A DNA stretch of 64,000 nt. It comes from Leifsonia sp. Leaf336 (GTDB lineage: Bacteria; Actinomycetota; Actinomycetes; Actinomycetales; Microbacteriaceae). The stretch's first letter is position 1. Each line of letters starts with the position of its first letter. Below, in pieces: positions 41,743-50,096 of this stretch. Under the pieces are notes generated by a model that searched no databases, was not told the origin of the DNA, and saw only the letters and a list, made by a program, of their open reading frames with translations. The stretch is taken from contig NZ_LMOZ01000002.1 of NCBI RefSeq assembly GCF_001423695.1, positions 124,658 to 188,657 on the forward strand. The letters run 5' to 3'. The position numbers were made by a program, and so were the translations under genes.

Positions 41743-42665
41743 GCGCGCTTCCGTTCGGCCTGGGCGTCTCCCTGTACAGCTACACCGAGGACATCGGCGT
41801 CACGATGACGGTCGAGGACTGCATCGAGGACGTCGCGGACCTCGGCGCCACCGGGCTCGAGATCCTCGGCGAGGGCCACATCGCGGACTACCCGAACCCC
41901 TCCACCGCCTGGATCGACGCCTGGTTGGCCCGCAACGAGCGTCTCGGGCTCACCCCGACCCTGTACGGATCGTGGATCGACACGCGCCGGTTCCCGGGCC
42001 GCTCGATGACGGCCGCGGAGGGCGCCGCCCAGCTCGCGCTCGACCTGCGGCTGGCCGGCCGGCTCGGCTTCTCGTTCGTGCGTCCGAAGATCGGCGTGAT
42101 CTCCGGCGATTTGCGGGTCGACCCGATCTGGCAGGAGGCGGTGGAGCGCAACCTGGAGCTCGCGGAGGAGCTCGGCATCGTCATCTGCCCCGAGATCCAC
42201 TGGCCGACGGTCATCAAGTCCCCGGTGGTCGAGGAGTACCTGGAGTTCAAGGAGCGCACCGGAGGTTCGCAGTTCGGCCTGCTGATCGACACCGGCGTCT
42301 TCGACGTACAGCGCTACCGGCGGCGCGGCGGCAGCGCCGCCTTCCGGATGGGCGACGGGGGAGCGATGCCGCCCGACGTGCCGTTCGTGCCGGTGTCCGA
42401 CCTCGCCGACGTGATGGAGCACACCGTGTACTTCCAGGCCAAGTTCTACGAGGTCGACGACGACCTGGTCGACCACTACATTCCCTGGCGGGAGATCATC
42501 GACGTCGTCGTCGCCTCCGGCTACACCGGCTGGCTGTCGAGCGAGTACGAGGGCCATCACGAGCCCTACCGTGCCGCCGACCAGCTGCGCCGGCAGCACG
42601 CCCTCATCCGATCCATCGCCGCCGAACGCGCGGCCGCCGCCCCGGCGCTCGCAGACGGGAACTGA
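41739..42665 (+). CDS. C-glycoside deglycosidase alpha subunit (TIM barrel)
   Basis: A 308-residue xylose-isomerase-like TIM barrel. GVSLYSYTEDIGVTMTVEDC begins the barrel. Metal-site positions expected for the fold are Glu (ICPEIHWP), Asp (GLLIDTGVFD) and Glu (WLSSEYEGHHEPYR). The third position, His in all its paralogs here (HVHAKFYD), is Gln in this one (VYFQAKFYEV). Known alpha subunits (DgpC/CarC) cleave the C-C bond of 3-keto-C-glycosides with a divalent metal. Paired by overlap with the beta gene, it is the best canonical alpha/beta unit of the island. Confidence 0.8.
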   Translation: MSALPFGLGVSLYSYTEDIGVTMTVEDCIEDVADLGATGLEILGEGHIADYPNPSTAWIDAWLARNERLGLTPTLYGSWIDTRRFPGRSMTAAEGAAQLALDLRLAGRLGFSFVRPKIGVISGDLRVDPIWQEAVERNLELAEELGIVICPEIHWPTVIKSPVVEEYLEFKERTGGSQFGLLIDTGVFDVQRYRRRGGSAAFRMGDGGAMPPDVPFVPVSDLADVMEHTVYFQAKFYEVDDDLVDHYIPWREIIDVVVASGYTGWLSSEYEGHHEPYRAADQLRRQHALIRSIAAERAAAAPALADGN

Positions 42666-42668
42666 CCC

Positions 42669-44150
42669 ATGCCCAACGGACTCATCGACGACGTGAGCCT
42701 GCGCGTCCACCCCGAGGGCGTCGCCCTCGCCCTCACCATCCCCTGGTACCGCAGCCTGTGGCTGTCGTCGGTCACCACGTTGCAGCTGACCCTCGACGGT
42801 GTGAAGGTGCCGGAGGAGGACCTCGCGTTCGAGCTCGACGGCGTGCGCTATCGCGTCGCCGACCTCCCTCAGCAGAGCGACGTGCTCTGGTACCTGCAGT
42901 GGCACCCGCTGCTGATCGTGCGGCGCGACCCGGCCGTCGAGCTCGGCGAGACGCACGAGGTCGAACTGCACGGCGAGCTGCGGCTGCCGTACATGCAGAT
43001 CAAGCCGGGGGAGGACGGCGGCCCCGGCCTCTACGTCCCGAACGTCGTGCACCAGCGGCTGACGCTCACCGCGACCGACCACGACGCCCCGCCGCCCGCG
43101 CTCGTCACCGATGTGCCGCCGGCACCGGAGGCGACCGAGGCCGACCCGTTCACGCTGGGGCTGACGCTGTACTCGGCCAGCGCGGAGTTCCGGGCGGGCT
43201 GGTTCGACTTCGACGGCCTCCTCGACCGCGTGGCCGAACTCTGCATCGGCCCGGGCATCGAGATCGTCGCCTCCCAGGTGCTGCCGACCTACCCGGTCGT
43301 GTCCGACGAGTTCGTCGCGACCTGGCGGGAGGCGTTCGACCGGCACGGCTTCGACGCCAGCTCGTTCGGGGCCAACCTCGACATGGGCAAGCGGCGCGAC
43401 CGCGACATGACGCCCGACGAGGAATTCGAGGTCAGCGAACTGCTGTTCCGCGGCGCGGCGAAGCTCGGCTTCCCGCTGGTGCGCATCCAGTCGGCCAAGC
43501 CCGCGCTGCTACGTCGCCTGCTGCCGATCGCCGAAGACCTCGAGCTGAAGCTCGCCTTCGAGATCCACGCTCCCCTCGGGCCGAACTCGCCGGAGATCGT
43601 GTCGGTGCGCGACCTCTACGCCGAGCTCGACTCGCCGCTGCTCGGGTTCGTGGCCGACTTCTCCTCGACCATGCAGAGCATGTCGCCGACGCTGCTGCGT
43701 GCGGTGCGGCGGGCGGGTCTCGACGATGCGGCGGTGCAGCGCCTCCAGGAGATCTGGGCGACCGACGCGTCGATGCGCGAACGCCAGCAGGAGTTCATCG
43801 GCTACCTGAACGGCCGCGGCTTCGACCCTGGGCGGCTCGGCGCGTTCGCCCACCTGGCGTTCAACATGCACGGCCACGTCGACCCGCACGAGTGGTCCGA
43901 CATCATGCCGCAGATCCTGCACGTGCACGCCAAGTTCTACGACATCGACGAGAACGGCCAGGAGCCGGCGATCGACTATCCGGAGCTCGTGAAGGTGTTC
44001 GTCGAGGGAGGCTACCGCGGCTACTGGTCGAGCGAGTGGGAGGGGCACGCGTTCGCCGAGCTGGGGGAGGTCGACCCGCTCCTGCTCGTGCGCAAGCAGC
44101 ACGACCTCATCAGGGCCAGCATGCGCTCGCTGCAGACCGCCCGGCGGTAG
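42669..44150 (+). CDS. Single-chain beta-alpha fusion, C-glycoside deglycosidase-like
   Basis: A 493-residue protein in which both subunits are joined. Residues 1-135 are a beta-type domain (IPWYRSLWLSSVTTLQLTLD, then RLPYMQIKPGEDGGPGLYVP). An Ala/Pro linker follows (PPPALVTDVPPAPEATEADP, about 140-160). Residues 162-490 are a TIM barrel (LGLTLYSASAEFRAGWFDFD, NLDMGKRRDRDMTPDEE). All four metal positions are kept: FEIHAP, GFVADFSST, HVHAKFYD and SSEWEGHAF. There is no break in the frame. It ends the first operon, 29 bp before a terminator. The split genes 57053 and 58929 look like its separated halves. Confidence 0.82.
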   Translation: MPNGLIDDVSLRVHPEGVALALTIPWYRSLWLSSVTTLQLTLDGVKVPEEDLAFELDGVRYRVADLPQQSDVLWYLQWHPLLIVRRDPAVELGETHEVELHGELRLPYMQIKPGEDGGPGLYVPNVVHQRLTLTATDHDAPPPALVTDVPPAPEATEADPFTLGLTLYSASAEFRAGWFDFDGLLDRVAELCIGPGIEIVASQVLPTYPVVSDEFVATWREAFDRHGFDASSFGANLDMGKRRDRDMTPDEEFEVSELLFRGAAKLGFPLVRIQSAKPALLRRLLPIAEDLELKLAFEIHAPLGPNSPEIVSVRDLYAELDSPLLGFVADFSSTMQSMSPTLLRAVRRAGLDDAAVQRLQEIWATDASMRERQQEFIGYLNGRGFDPGRLGAFAHLAFNMHGHVDPHEWSDIMPQILHVHAKFYDIDENGQEPAIDYPELVKVFVEGGYRGYWSSEWEGHAFAELGEVDPLLLVRKQHDLIRASMRSLQTARR

Positions 44151-44178
44151 GGCGCTGTGACATCCCGAAGCGATCGAG

Positions 44179-44227
44179 GGGCACGTAAACGCCCCTAAAA
44201 CGCCGCTTTTGGGGCGTTTACGTGCCC
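44179..44227. terminator. Bidirectional terminator hairpin (copy 2)
   Basis: A 17-bp perfect stem (44179-44195 with 44211-44227, GGGCACGTAAACGCCCC and its complement) is extended inward by AAAA/TTTT. It separates the first C-glycoside operon from the converging LysR gene. The sequence is largely the same as the hairpin at 31081-31145, so this is a reused element. Confidence 0.85.
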
Positions 44228-44244
44228 TTCGGCGGAGGGTTAGC

Positions 44245-45180
44245 TCAGGTGTGCTCGCCGGCGGCGACGATACGGCCGGCCTCCTCGAAGAGCCCGCGCA
44301 TCCAGGTGTGCTCGGGGTCGTGCGTGTGCACCGGGTGCCACCACAGCGCGTTGACGATCGGCGTCGGGGCGAACGGGAGGCCGACCACGCGCACCGCGCC
44401 GGCACGCTGGGCGAGGGGCACCAGGGCCCGATGGATGATGCCGACGCGGCGGGTGCCCGCGATGAAGTGCGGGATGGCCAGGAAGCTCTCGACCACGACC
44501 TCCACGTTGGGCTCGATGCCGAGCTGCTGCACCTGGCGCTCCGCCGAGGTGAACGCCGAGCGCGACTGGTAGTTCATCACCCAGGGCAGCTTCGACATCT
44601 CGTCACGCGACAGCGCGTCGCCGACCTCGTCGTTGTCCTCGGCCACGATCGCGACCCAGTCGTCCTGCCAGAGGTCGACGAACGGCAGCTCGGTGAGGAA
44701 GCCGTGCGGGATGACCATGCCGTCCACCGAGCGGAGCCGGTTCGCCGCATCCTCGACGACGGTCGGGTTGTGCAGCATGAACCGGAAGTGCACTCCAGGC
44801 GCCTGCGCGGCGGCCAGCTCGGAGACCACGCGCCCGATGGTGGTGAAGCCGTAGTCGGAGCCGAAGATCGAGAACTGCCGCACCGACTCGGACGGGTCCC
44901 ACGTCGCCTGGCTCTCGAACACCCGGCGCGCGGCCTCCAACGCGATCGTCGTGTGGTCGGCTAGGCGCAGCGCCAGCGGCGTCAGCTCGTACGTGTTGCC
45001 GCGGCGGGCGAGGATCGGGTCGTCGAAGTGGATGCGCAGCCGCGAGAGCGACGCACTGAGCGCCGGCTGGCTCAGCCGCAGACGCTCGGCCGCACGGGTC
45101 ACGCTGCGCTCGGTGAGGAGCGCGTCCAGCGCGATCAGGAGGTTCAGATCGAGCCGCGACATCAGCGGATAGTCGGTCAC
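44245..45180 (-). CDS. LysR-family transcriptional regulator
   Basis: A 311-residue regulator. The helix-turn-helix region is DLNLLIALDALLTERSVTRA, AERLRLSQPALSASLSRLR and LARRGNTYELTPLAL, followed by a periplasmic-binding-like effector domain (FSIFGSDYGFTTIGRVVSEL). The N-terminal pattern is close to NodD/SyrM-type members, some of which sense flavonoids, a suggestive link to C-glycosyl flavonoids. It is divergent from the sugar ABC operon with a LysR-type palindrome between. The GTG at 45180 uses AAAGGA upstream. Confidence 0.88.
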   Translation of the reverse strand: MTDYPLMSRLDLNLLIALDALLTERSVTRAAERLRLSQPALSASLSRLRIHFDDPILARRGNTYELTPLALRLADHTTIALEAARRVFESQATWDPSESVRQFSIFGSDYGFTTIGRVVSELAAAQAPGVHFRFMLHNPTVVEDAANRLRSVDGMVIPHGFLTELPFVDLWQDDWVAIVAEDNDEVGDALSRDEMSKLPWVMNYQSRSAFTSAERQVQQLGIEPNVEVVVESFLAIPHFIAGTRRVGIIHRALVPLAQRAGAVRVVGLPFAPTPIVNALWWHPVHTHDPEHTWMRGLFEEAGRIVAAGEHT

Positions 45181-45279
45181 GGCGGTGTGATCCTTTCCTA
45201 CGCGGGCCAGGCGTTTTCACTATAACGACGCACTCAGTGCGGAGGAGCGCGGGCGCGGTATCGATCGCGTATCGACCCA

Positions 45280-45298
45280 GCTTATGTCTGGGATAAGC
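45280..45298. promoter_or_regulatory. LysR-type operator (CTTAT-N7-ATAAG)
   Basis: GCTTAT and ATAAGC (45280-45285 and 45293-45298) form a palindrome with 7-bp spacer, fitting the T-N11-A rule of LysR sites. A second, partly matching inverted element (ATAAGCAG at 45293-45300 and CTGCTTTA at 45317-45324) overlaps it. The site lies in the 231-bp divergent gap, closer to the ABC operon. Confidence 0.7.
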
Positions 45299-45411
45299 AG
45301 AACTACCGTTGTTTATCTGCTTTAGCACTGCGAAACTCGAATCGCCCCCGGAGGGCCGACGACACAGCCGCCGCCCTCATCGACAACGAAGTCTCAGAAG
45401 AGGTCAATCCG

Positions 45412-46704
45412 ATGAAGCACACACGCAGGAGCCGCACTGCTCGGCTTGCCTGGCTCGCCATCCCCGTCGCCACGGGCCTCCTGCTCGCAGGCTGCTCCAG
45501 CAGCGGATCCACGGGAGGCAAGGAGCCGCAGACCATCACCTTCGCCTACGGCGCGACGAACGACCAGGACAAGGCGGCCTACGACAGCCTGGCCAAGGCG
45601 TTCGAGGCCGCCAACAAGGGGGTCACGGTCACGACCCAGAACCTCCCCGTCCAGAGCTACCCGACGACCATCGCCACCCGTGTGCAGGGCGGCAACGCAC
45701 CCGACACGTTCTACGCGGAGGGCGGCACCGGCCAGTCCAACTCCATCCTCCCGTGGGCCAAGTCCGGGCTCGTGCTCCCGCTCGACGACGCGTCGATCAA
45801 GGCCAACATCCCCGACTCCGCGAAGAGCCTCTACACGTACAACGGCAAGATCTACGGCGTCCCGCTCGGCACTCAGCTGAACGGCGTCATCTACAACGAC
45901 GAGCTCGCCCAGTCGATCGGCGTGAAGATCGACGCGACGACCAGCCTCGACGACATCATCGCCCAGTGCGGCAAGGCCCGCGCCGCCGGCAAGACGGTCT
46001 ACGGCCTGGCCGGATCGACCTACCAGAACAACGGCATCCTCGCCGTCGCGCTCGCCACCTCCACGGTCTACGGCCCGAACAAGAACTGGAACGCCGACCG
46101 CGCCAAGAACAAGGTGACCTTCGCCGGCACCAAGGGCTGGACGACCGCGCTCGAGTCGATCAAGAAGATGTACGACGCGGGCTGCTTCCAGGACGGCGCC
46201 ACCAGCGCCGGCTTCGACGCCCTGACCAACGGCGCGTCCTCCGGCAAGATCCTCGGCTTCTTCGCCCCGAGCGCCGCGGCCCAGCAGATCATGCAGGCGG
46301 CCGGCGGTCACGTGAAGCTCGTCGCCCTCCCGGTCGGCGCCCCGCAGGGCACCAAGACCTACCTCTCGCTGAGCGCCGACCAGGGCGTCACCGCGAGCGC
46401 CAAGACCAAGAGCCCGAAGCTCGCGACCGACTTCCTGAGCTACATCGTCTCGGACAAGGGCCAGGAGGAGTATTCGAAGCAGGTGGGCACCATCCCGGTG
46501 AACGTCGGCAACGACTCGACGCTGCTGCCGCAGTACGCCGGCATCAAGGACGAGATCGCGAAGAACGACACCCGCGGCTACGCGCCGACCGAGTGGCCGA
46601 ACGCCAAGATCTACACCGATCTCGGCAACGGCGTGCAGGGCATCCTGACCGGTCAGATGACCGTCAAGCAGGTGCTGCAGCAGATGGACACCGACTGGGG
46701 TTGA
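45412..46704 (+). CDS. Sugar ABC transporter substrate-binding lipoprotein
   Basis: A 430-residue lipoprotein with lipobox LLAGC (Cys28). The mature protein is an extracellular solute-binding family 1 receptor: ITFAYGATNDQDKAAYDSLA, ATRVQGGNAPDTFYAEGG, NGKIYGVPLGTQLNGVIYND. It would capture a sugar or glycoside and deliver it to the two permeases that follow. No ATPase gene is nearby, so a shared MsiK-type ATPase elsewhere is expected. It opens the second large operon of the C-glycoside island under the LysR-type site. Confidence 0.9.
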   Translation: MKHTRRSRTARLAWLAIPVATGLLLAGCSSSGSTGGKEPQTITFAYGATNDQDKAAYDSLAKAFEAANKGVTVTTQNLPVQSYPTTIATRVQGGNAPDTFYAEGGTGQSNSILPWAKSGLVLPLDDASIKANIPDSAKSLYTYNGKIYGVPLGTQLNGVIYNDELAQSIGVKIDATTSLDDIIAQCGKARAAGKTVYGLAGSTYQNNGILAVALATSTVYGPNKNWNADRAKNKVTFAGTKGWTTALESIKKMYDAGCFQDGATSAGFDALTNGASSGKILGFFAPSAAAQQIMQAAGGHVKLVALPVGAPQGTKTYLSLSADQGVTASAKTKSPKLATDFLSYIVSDKGQEEYSKQVGTIPVNVGNDSTLLPQYAGIKDEIAKNDTRGYAPTEWPNAKIYTDLGNGVQGILTGQMTVKQVLQQMDTDWG

Positions 46705-46772
46705 TCCGGTGACCCGGGCGGCCGACCCTGTCGAGGGCCGGCCGCCCGAATCCGGGTGGAAGGAACGAATCG

Positions 46773-47729
46773 ATGACGACGCAGTCAGAGGTGCGGACGA
46801 TGACGACGAAGACGCAGACCCAGACACCGTTGGCGGCGCCTCATCGCGCCCCCCGCACCAGGCCCTACCGGGTGAAGCTCGGCAGCTGGTGGTGGGCGCT
46901 CCCCGCACTGGTGCTGATGCTGATCGTCATCTACGCGACGACCATCGCCGGAGGGTTCTTCGCCTTCACGAACTGGTCGGGGCTCGGGGCGTTCGACTTC
47001 GTCGGCCTCCAGAACTTCGTCAAGATCTTCCAGACCCCCGAGCTGATCGGGTCGCTGTGGAACACGCTGATCCTGGCGTTCGGTTTCCTGGTCTTCACCA
47101 ACATCTTCGGACTGCTGTTCGCGCTCGCGCTCAACCGCTCGCTCAAGTCGCGCTACGTGCTCAGGACCCTGATCTTCATGCCGGTCGTGGTCAGCCCGAT
47201 CGCCGTCTCGTACATCTGGAAGTTCATCTTCGACTACAACGGTCCCCTCAACCAGGTGATGACCACGGTGGGCCTCCCCAAGCAGAACTGGCTCGCCGAC
47301 CCGACGCTCGCGATCTGGTGCGTGCTGATCGTGATGGTCTGGCAGAACATCGGCTTCGTCATGGTCATCTACCTGGCCGGCCTCGCCACCGTGCCGATCG
47401 AGATGGAGGAGGCGGCCGCCCTCGACGGCGCCGGCGCCTTCAAACGTTTCCGGTACGTCGTCCTCCCGCAGATCCAGCCGTCGGTCGCGATCGCGACGAC
47501 GCTGACGCTCATCCAGGGCCTGCGAGTGTTCGACCAGGTGGTCGCGCTGACGGGTGGAGGCCCGGCCGGCGCCACCCAGACCCTGGCGCTGGAGGTCTAC
47601 CAGCAGGCGTTCACCTATCAGGAGTTCGGCTTCGGGGCTGCGCTGGCCCTCATCCTGAGCCTCCTCATCCTGGTCTTCTCCCTCGCGCAGCAGTACGCGA
47701 CGCGCGATCGCTCGCTCAAGGAGGCGTGA
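46773..47729 (+). CDS. Sugar ABC transporter permease, MalF type
   Basis: A 318-residue membrane protein with six main segments. The cytoplasmic coupling loop is EMEEAAALDGAGAFKRFRYV followed by VLPQIQPS (EAA motif). NTLILAFGFLVFTNIFGLLF and the GGPAGATQTLALEVYQQAF loop are typical of MalF-like permeases. The ATG at 46773 follows TGGAAGGA. It pairs with the MalG-type permease 3 bp downstream. Confidence 0.92.
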   Translation: MTTQSEVRTMTTKTQTQTPLAAPHRAPRTRPYRVKLGSWWWALPALVLMLIVIYATTIAGGFFAFTNWSGLGAFDFVGLQNFVKIFQTPELIGSLWNTLILAFGFLVFTNIFGLLFALALNRSLKSRYVLRTLIFMPVVVSPIAVSYIWKFIFDYNGPLNQVMTTVGLPKQNWLADPTLAIWCVLIVMVWQNIGFVMVIYLAGLATVPIEMEEAAALDGAGAFKRFRYVVLPQIQPSVAIATTLTLIQGLRVFDQVVALTGGGPAGATQTLALEVYQQAFTYQEFGFGAALALILSLLILVFSLAQQYATRDRSLKEA

Positions 47730-47732
47730 GCC

Positions 47733-48575
47733 ATGTTCCGCTACACCAAGAAGACACTCGCGATCGAGATCATCGTGCTGATCGCGGCGGCGATCATGCT
47801 GCTGCCGTTCTGGATCCTGCTGGTGGGGTCGTTCAAGACGCTGCCCGACATCCTGAGCTCGGCCGCCGTCGCACCGCCGACGAGCCCGACGTTCGACAAC
47901 TTCATCCAGCTGCTCTCGCCGGCCTCGTCCTCCTCGGGCAACATCTGGGCGGGCCTGGCGTCGAGCGTGATCATCACCACCGGAAGCATCCTGCTGCTGG
48001 TCGGCCTCGGCTCGGTCGCCGCCTACGGCATCGCCCGCTCGACCAGCAAATGGAGCCGCCGGTCGTTCTACCTGTTCCTCGTGGCCATCATCCTGCCCAC
48101 CCAGCTCGGCACGCTGCCGCTGTACATCGGCGCGCGCGACGTCGGGCTGGTCGGCAACCCGTGGGGCATGATCCTCATCTACACGGGGATGCTGATGCCG
48201 CTCTCGGTGTTCCTCTACGCGAACTTCTTCCGCAATCTGACACCGGAGTACGAGGAGGCCGCCGTCATCGACGGCGCGAACCGCTACCAGGTGTTCTGGA
48301 AGGTCGTCTTCCCGCTGATGTCGCCGGCGACCGGCACCGTGGCGATCCTCGCCGGCCTGATCGTGTGGAACGACTTCTTCACGTCGCTGATCTTCCTCAA
48401 CGGCACGCAGTGGCAGACCCTCCCCGTCGTCATGTACAGCTACGTCGGCTCGCTGGTCTCGCAGTGGAACCTGATCTTCGCGGTCGTCATCGTCTCGATG
48501 ATCCCGATCCTCGCGTTCTACGCGTTCGCGCAGAAGAAGTTCATCCAGGGCTACGCCGGCGGGCTCAAGGGCTGA
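47733..48575 (+). CDS. Sugar ABC transporter permease, MalG type
   Basis: A 280-residue permease with six membrane segments. SFKTLPDILSSAAVAPPTSP is the external loop after segment 1, and the coupling loop is EYEEAAVIDGANRYQVFWKV then VFPLMSPA. The C-terminus AFAQKKFIQGYAGGLKG is the usual MalG end. It completes the channel of the importer. AAGGAGG lies in the end of the previous gene. Confidence 0.93.
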   Translation: MFRYTKKTLAIEIIVLIAAAIMLLPFWILLVGSFKTLPDILSSAAVAPPTSPTFDNFIQLLSPASSSSGNIWAGLASSVIITTGSILLLVGLGSVAAYGIARSTSKWSRRSFYLFLVAIILPTQLGTLPLYIGARDVGLVGNPWGMILIYTGMLMPLSVFLYANFFRNLTPEYEEAAVIDGANRYQVFWKVVFPLMSPATGTVAILAGLIVWNDFFTSLIFLNGTQWQTLPVVMYSYVGSLVSQWNLIFAVVIVSMIPILAFYAFAQKKFIQGYAGGLKG

Positions 48576-48581
48576 CCCCGC

Positions 48582-50096
48582 ATGACCGACGCTCCCCGTT
48601 CCGCCCCCGACCTGGGGAACGGGACCTTCCGCAACCCGGTGCTGCCCGGCGACCGGCCCGACCCCGCTGTCCTGCGGGTGGGCGACCAGTACTACCTGAC
48701 CTACTCGTCGTTCGACGCGTCGCCCGGGCTGACGATCTGGCGCTCGCCGGACCTCGTCAACTGGACGTTCGTGACCTGCGCGCTCGACGAGCCGCTCAGC
48801 ACGGTGTTCGCGCCCGACTTCATCGAGCACGAGGGACGGTTCTACCTCTACATCCCGTTCATCCCGAGTGCGTGGTCGGACGCCATCCCCGAGCCGCAGA
48901 TCTGGGTGATCCACGCCGACAGCCCGGAAGGGCCGTGGAGCGAGCCGGTCTACACCGGGGTCTCGGGAGCCATCGATCCGGGGCATGTGGTGGGGGAGGA
49001 CGGCGAGCGCTACCTCTTCGTCAGCGGCATCCGGCGCTGCCGGCTGAGCCCGGACGGCCTCCACGCGCTGACGCCGCTTGAGCAGGTCTACGACGGCTGG
49101 CGGTACCCCGACGAGTGGATCACCGAGGCGTTCGCACTGGAAGGGCCGAAGCTGTTCCGCCGCGGCGACTGGTTCTACCTCGTGAGCGCGGTCGGCGGCA
49201 CCGGAGGCCCGCCGACCGGCCACATGGTCATCGTCGCCCGGTCGCGTTCGGTGCACGGCCCGTGGGAGAACGCTCCGGGCAATCCGATCGCGCGCACCTG
49301 GTCGGCCGACGAGGCCTGGTGGTCGCGCGGTCACGCGACGATCCTCGACGCGCCGGACGGGTCGTGGTGGATGGTGTCGCACGGCTACGCCAACGGTTAC
49401 CGCACCCTCGGCCGGCAAGCCCTGCTCGAGCCGATCGAGTGGACGGAGGACGGCTGGCCGGTGGCTTCGGCCGCCGACGTCGGCGCGCCGCTGCGGAAGC
49501 CCGTCGGCGCCTCCTCACCGGTCGCCGTCCCTGCGCCCTCCGACGACTTCGCCACTGCCGCGTGGGGTGAGCGCTGGGTCTTCGACAACCCCGGGACCGC
49601 CGAGTCGGCCCGAGCGCACTTCGGCGACGGGCTGACGCTGCGCGGCACGGGCACGACGCCCGCGGACTCCTCGCCGCTCACGACCTGGGCGATGGACGAC
49701 GCCTACGACATCGAGGTCGAGCTCGAGGTGCGCGACGGGTCCACCGGCGGCCTCCTGCTCTACTTCAACGACCGGATGTTCTTCGGGATGGGCTGGGACG
49801 GCTCCGCGATGCAGAGCTACGCGGGCGGGATCCGCACGCACTGGCGCGAGCCGGCGGAGCCCGGCGACATCATCGAACTGCGCCTGAGGAACGACCACCA
49901 CATCGTGACCGGCTGGCACCGGCGACCGGGGGAGGAGTGGACACGGCACGGCGTCCGGTACGACACCTCCGGTGCCCACTCGGCGACGATGAACGACCTG
50001 AAGAGCCTGCGTCCTGCGCTGTTCGCGACCGGAGACGGCGAGGTCGTGTTCCGCAGGTTCCGCTACCGGCCGATCGGCGCGGAGGCACGGCGATGA
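48582..50096 (+). CDS. Glycoside hydrolase family 43 protein
   Basis: A 504-residue cytoplasmic enzyme with no signal peptide. The five-bladed propeller has the GH43 triad: Asp in LPGDRPDPAVLRVGDQYYLT, Asp in GVSGAIDPGHVVGEDG and Glu in TEAFALEGPKLFRRGDWFYL. From about residue 330 a jelly-roll domain (GSTGGLLLYFNDRMFFGMGW) resembles the C-terminal module of beta-xylosidases. It should remove beta-xylosyl or alpha-arabinosyl units. Next to C-glycoside genes it may trim pentose from glycosylated C-glycosyl flavonoids; that is inference. Confidence 0.9.
   Translation: MTDAPRSAPDLGNGTFRNPVLPGDRPDPAVLRVGDQYYLTYSSFDASPGLTIWRSPDLVNWTFVTCALDEPLSTVFAPDFIEHEGRFYLYIPFIPSAWSDAIPEPQIWVIHADSPEGPWSEPVYTGVSGAIDPGHVVGEDGERYLFVSGIRRCRLSPDGLHALTPLEQVYDGWRYPDEWITEAFALEGPKLFRRGDWFYLVSAVGGTGGPPTGHMVIVARSRSVHGPWENAPGNPIARTWSADEAWWSRGHATILDAPDGSWWMVSHGYANGYRTLGRQALLEPIEWTEDGWPVASAADVGAPLRKPVGASSPVAVPAPSDDFATAAWGERWVFDNPGTAESARAHFGDGLTLRGTGTTPADSSPLTTWAMDDAYDIEVELEVRDGSTGGLLLYFNDRMFFGMGWDGSAMQSYAGGIRTHWREPAEPGDIIELRLRNDHHIVTGWHRRPGEEWTRHGVRYDTSGAHSATMNDLKSLRPALFATGDGEVVFRRFRYRPIGAEARR

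Noticed and set aside
46785-49418. 877-residue minus-strand ORF
   Set aside because: It is antisense to two ABC permeases and GH43, with low-complexity Asp/Arg/Glu/His composition typical of shadow frames in high-GC DNA.
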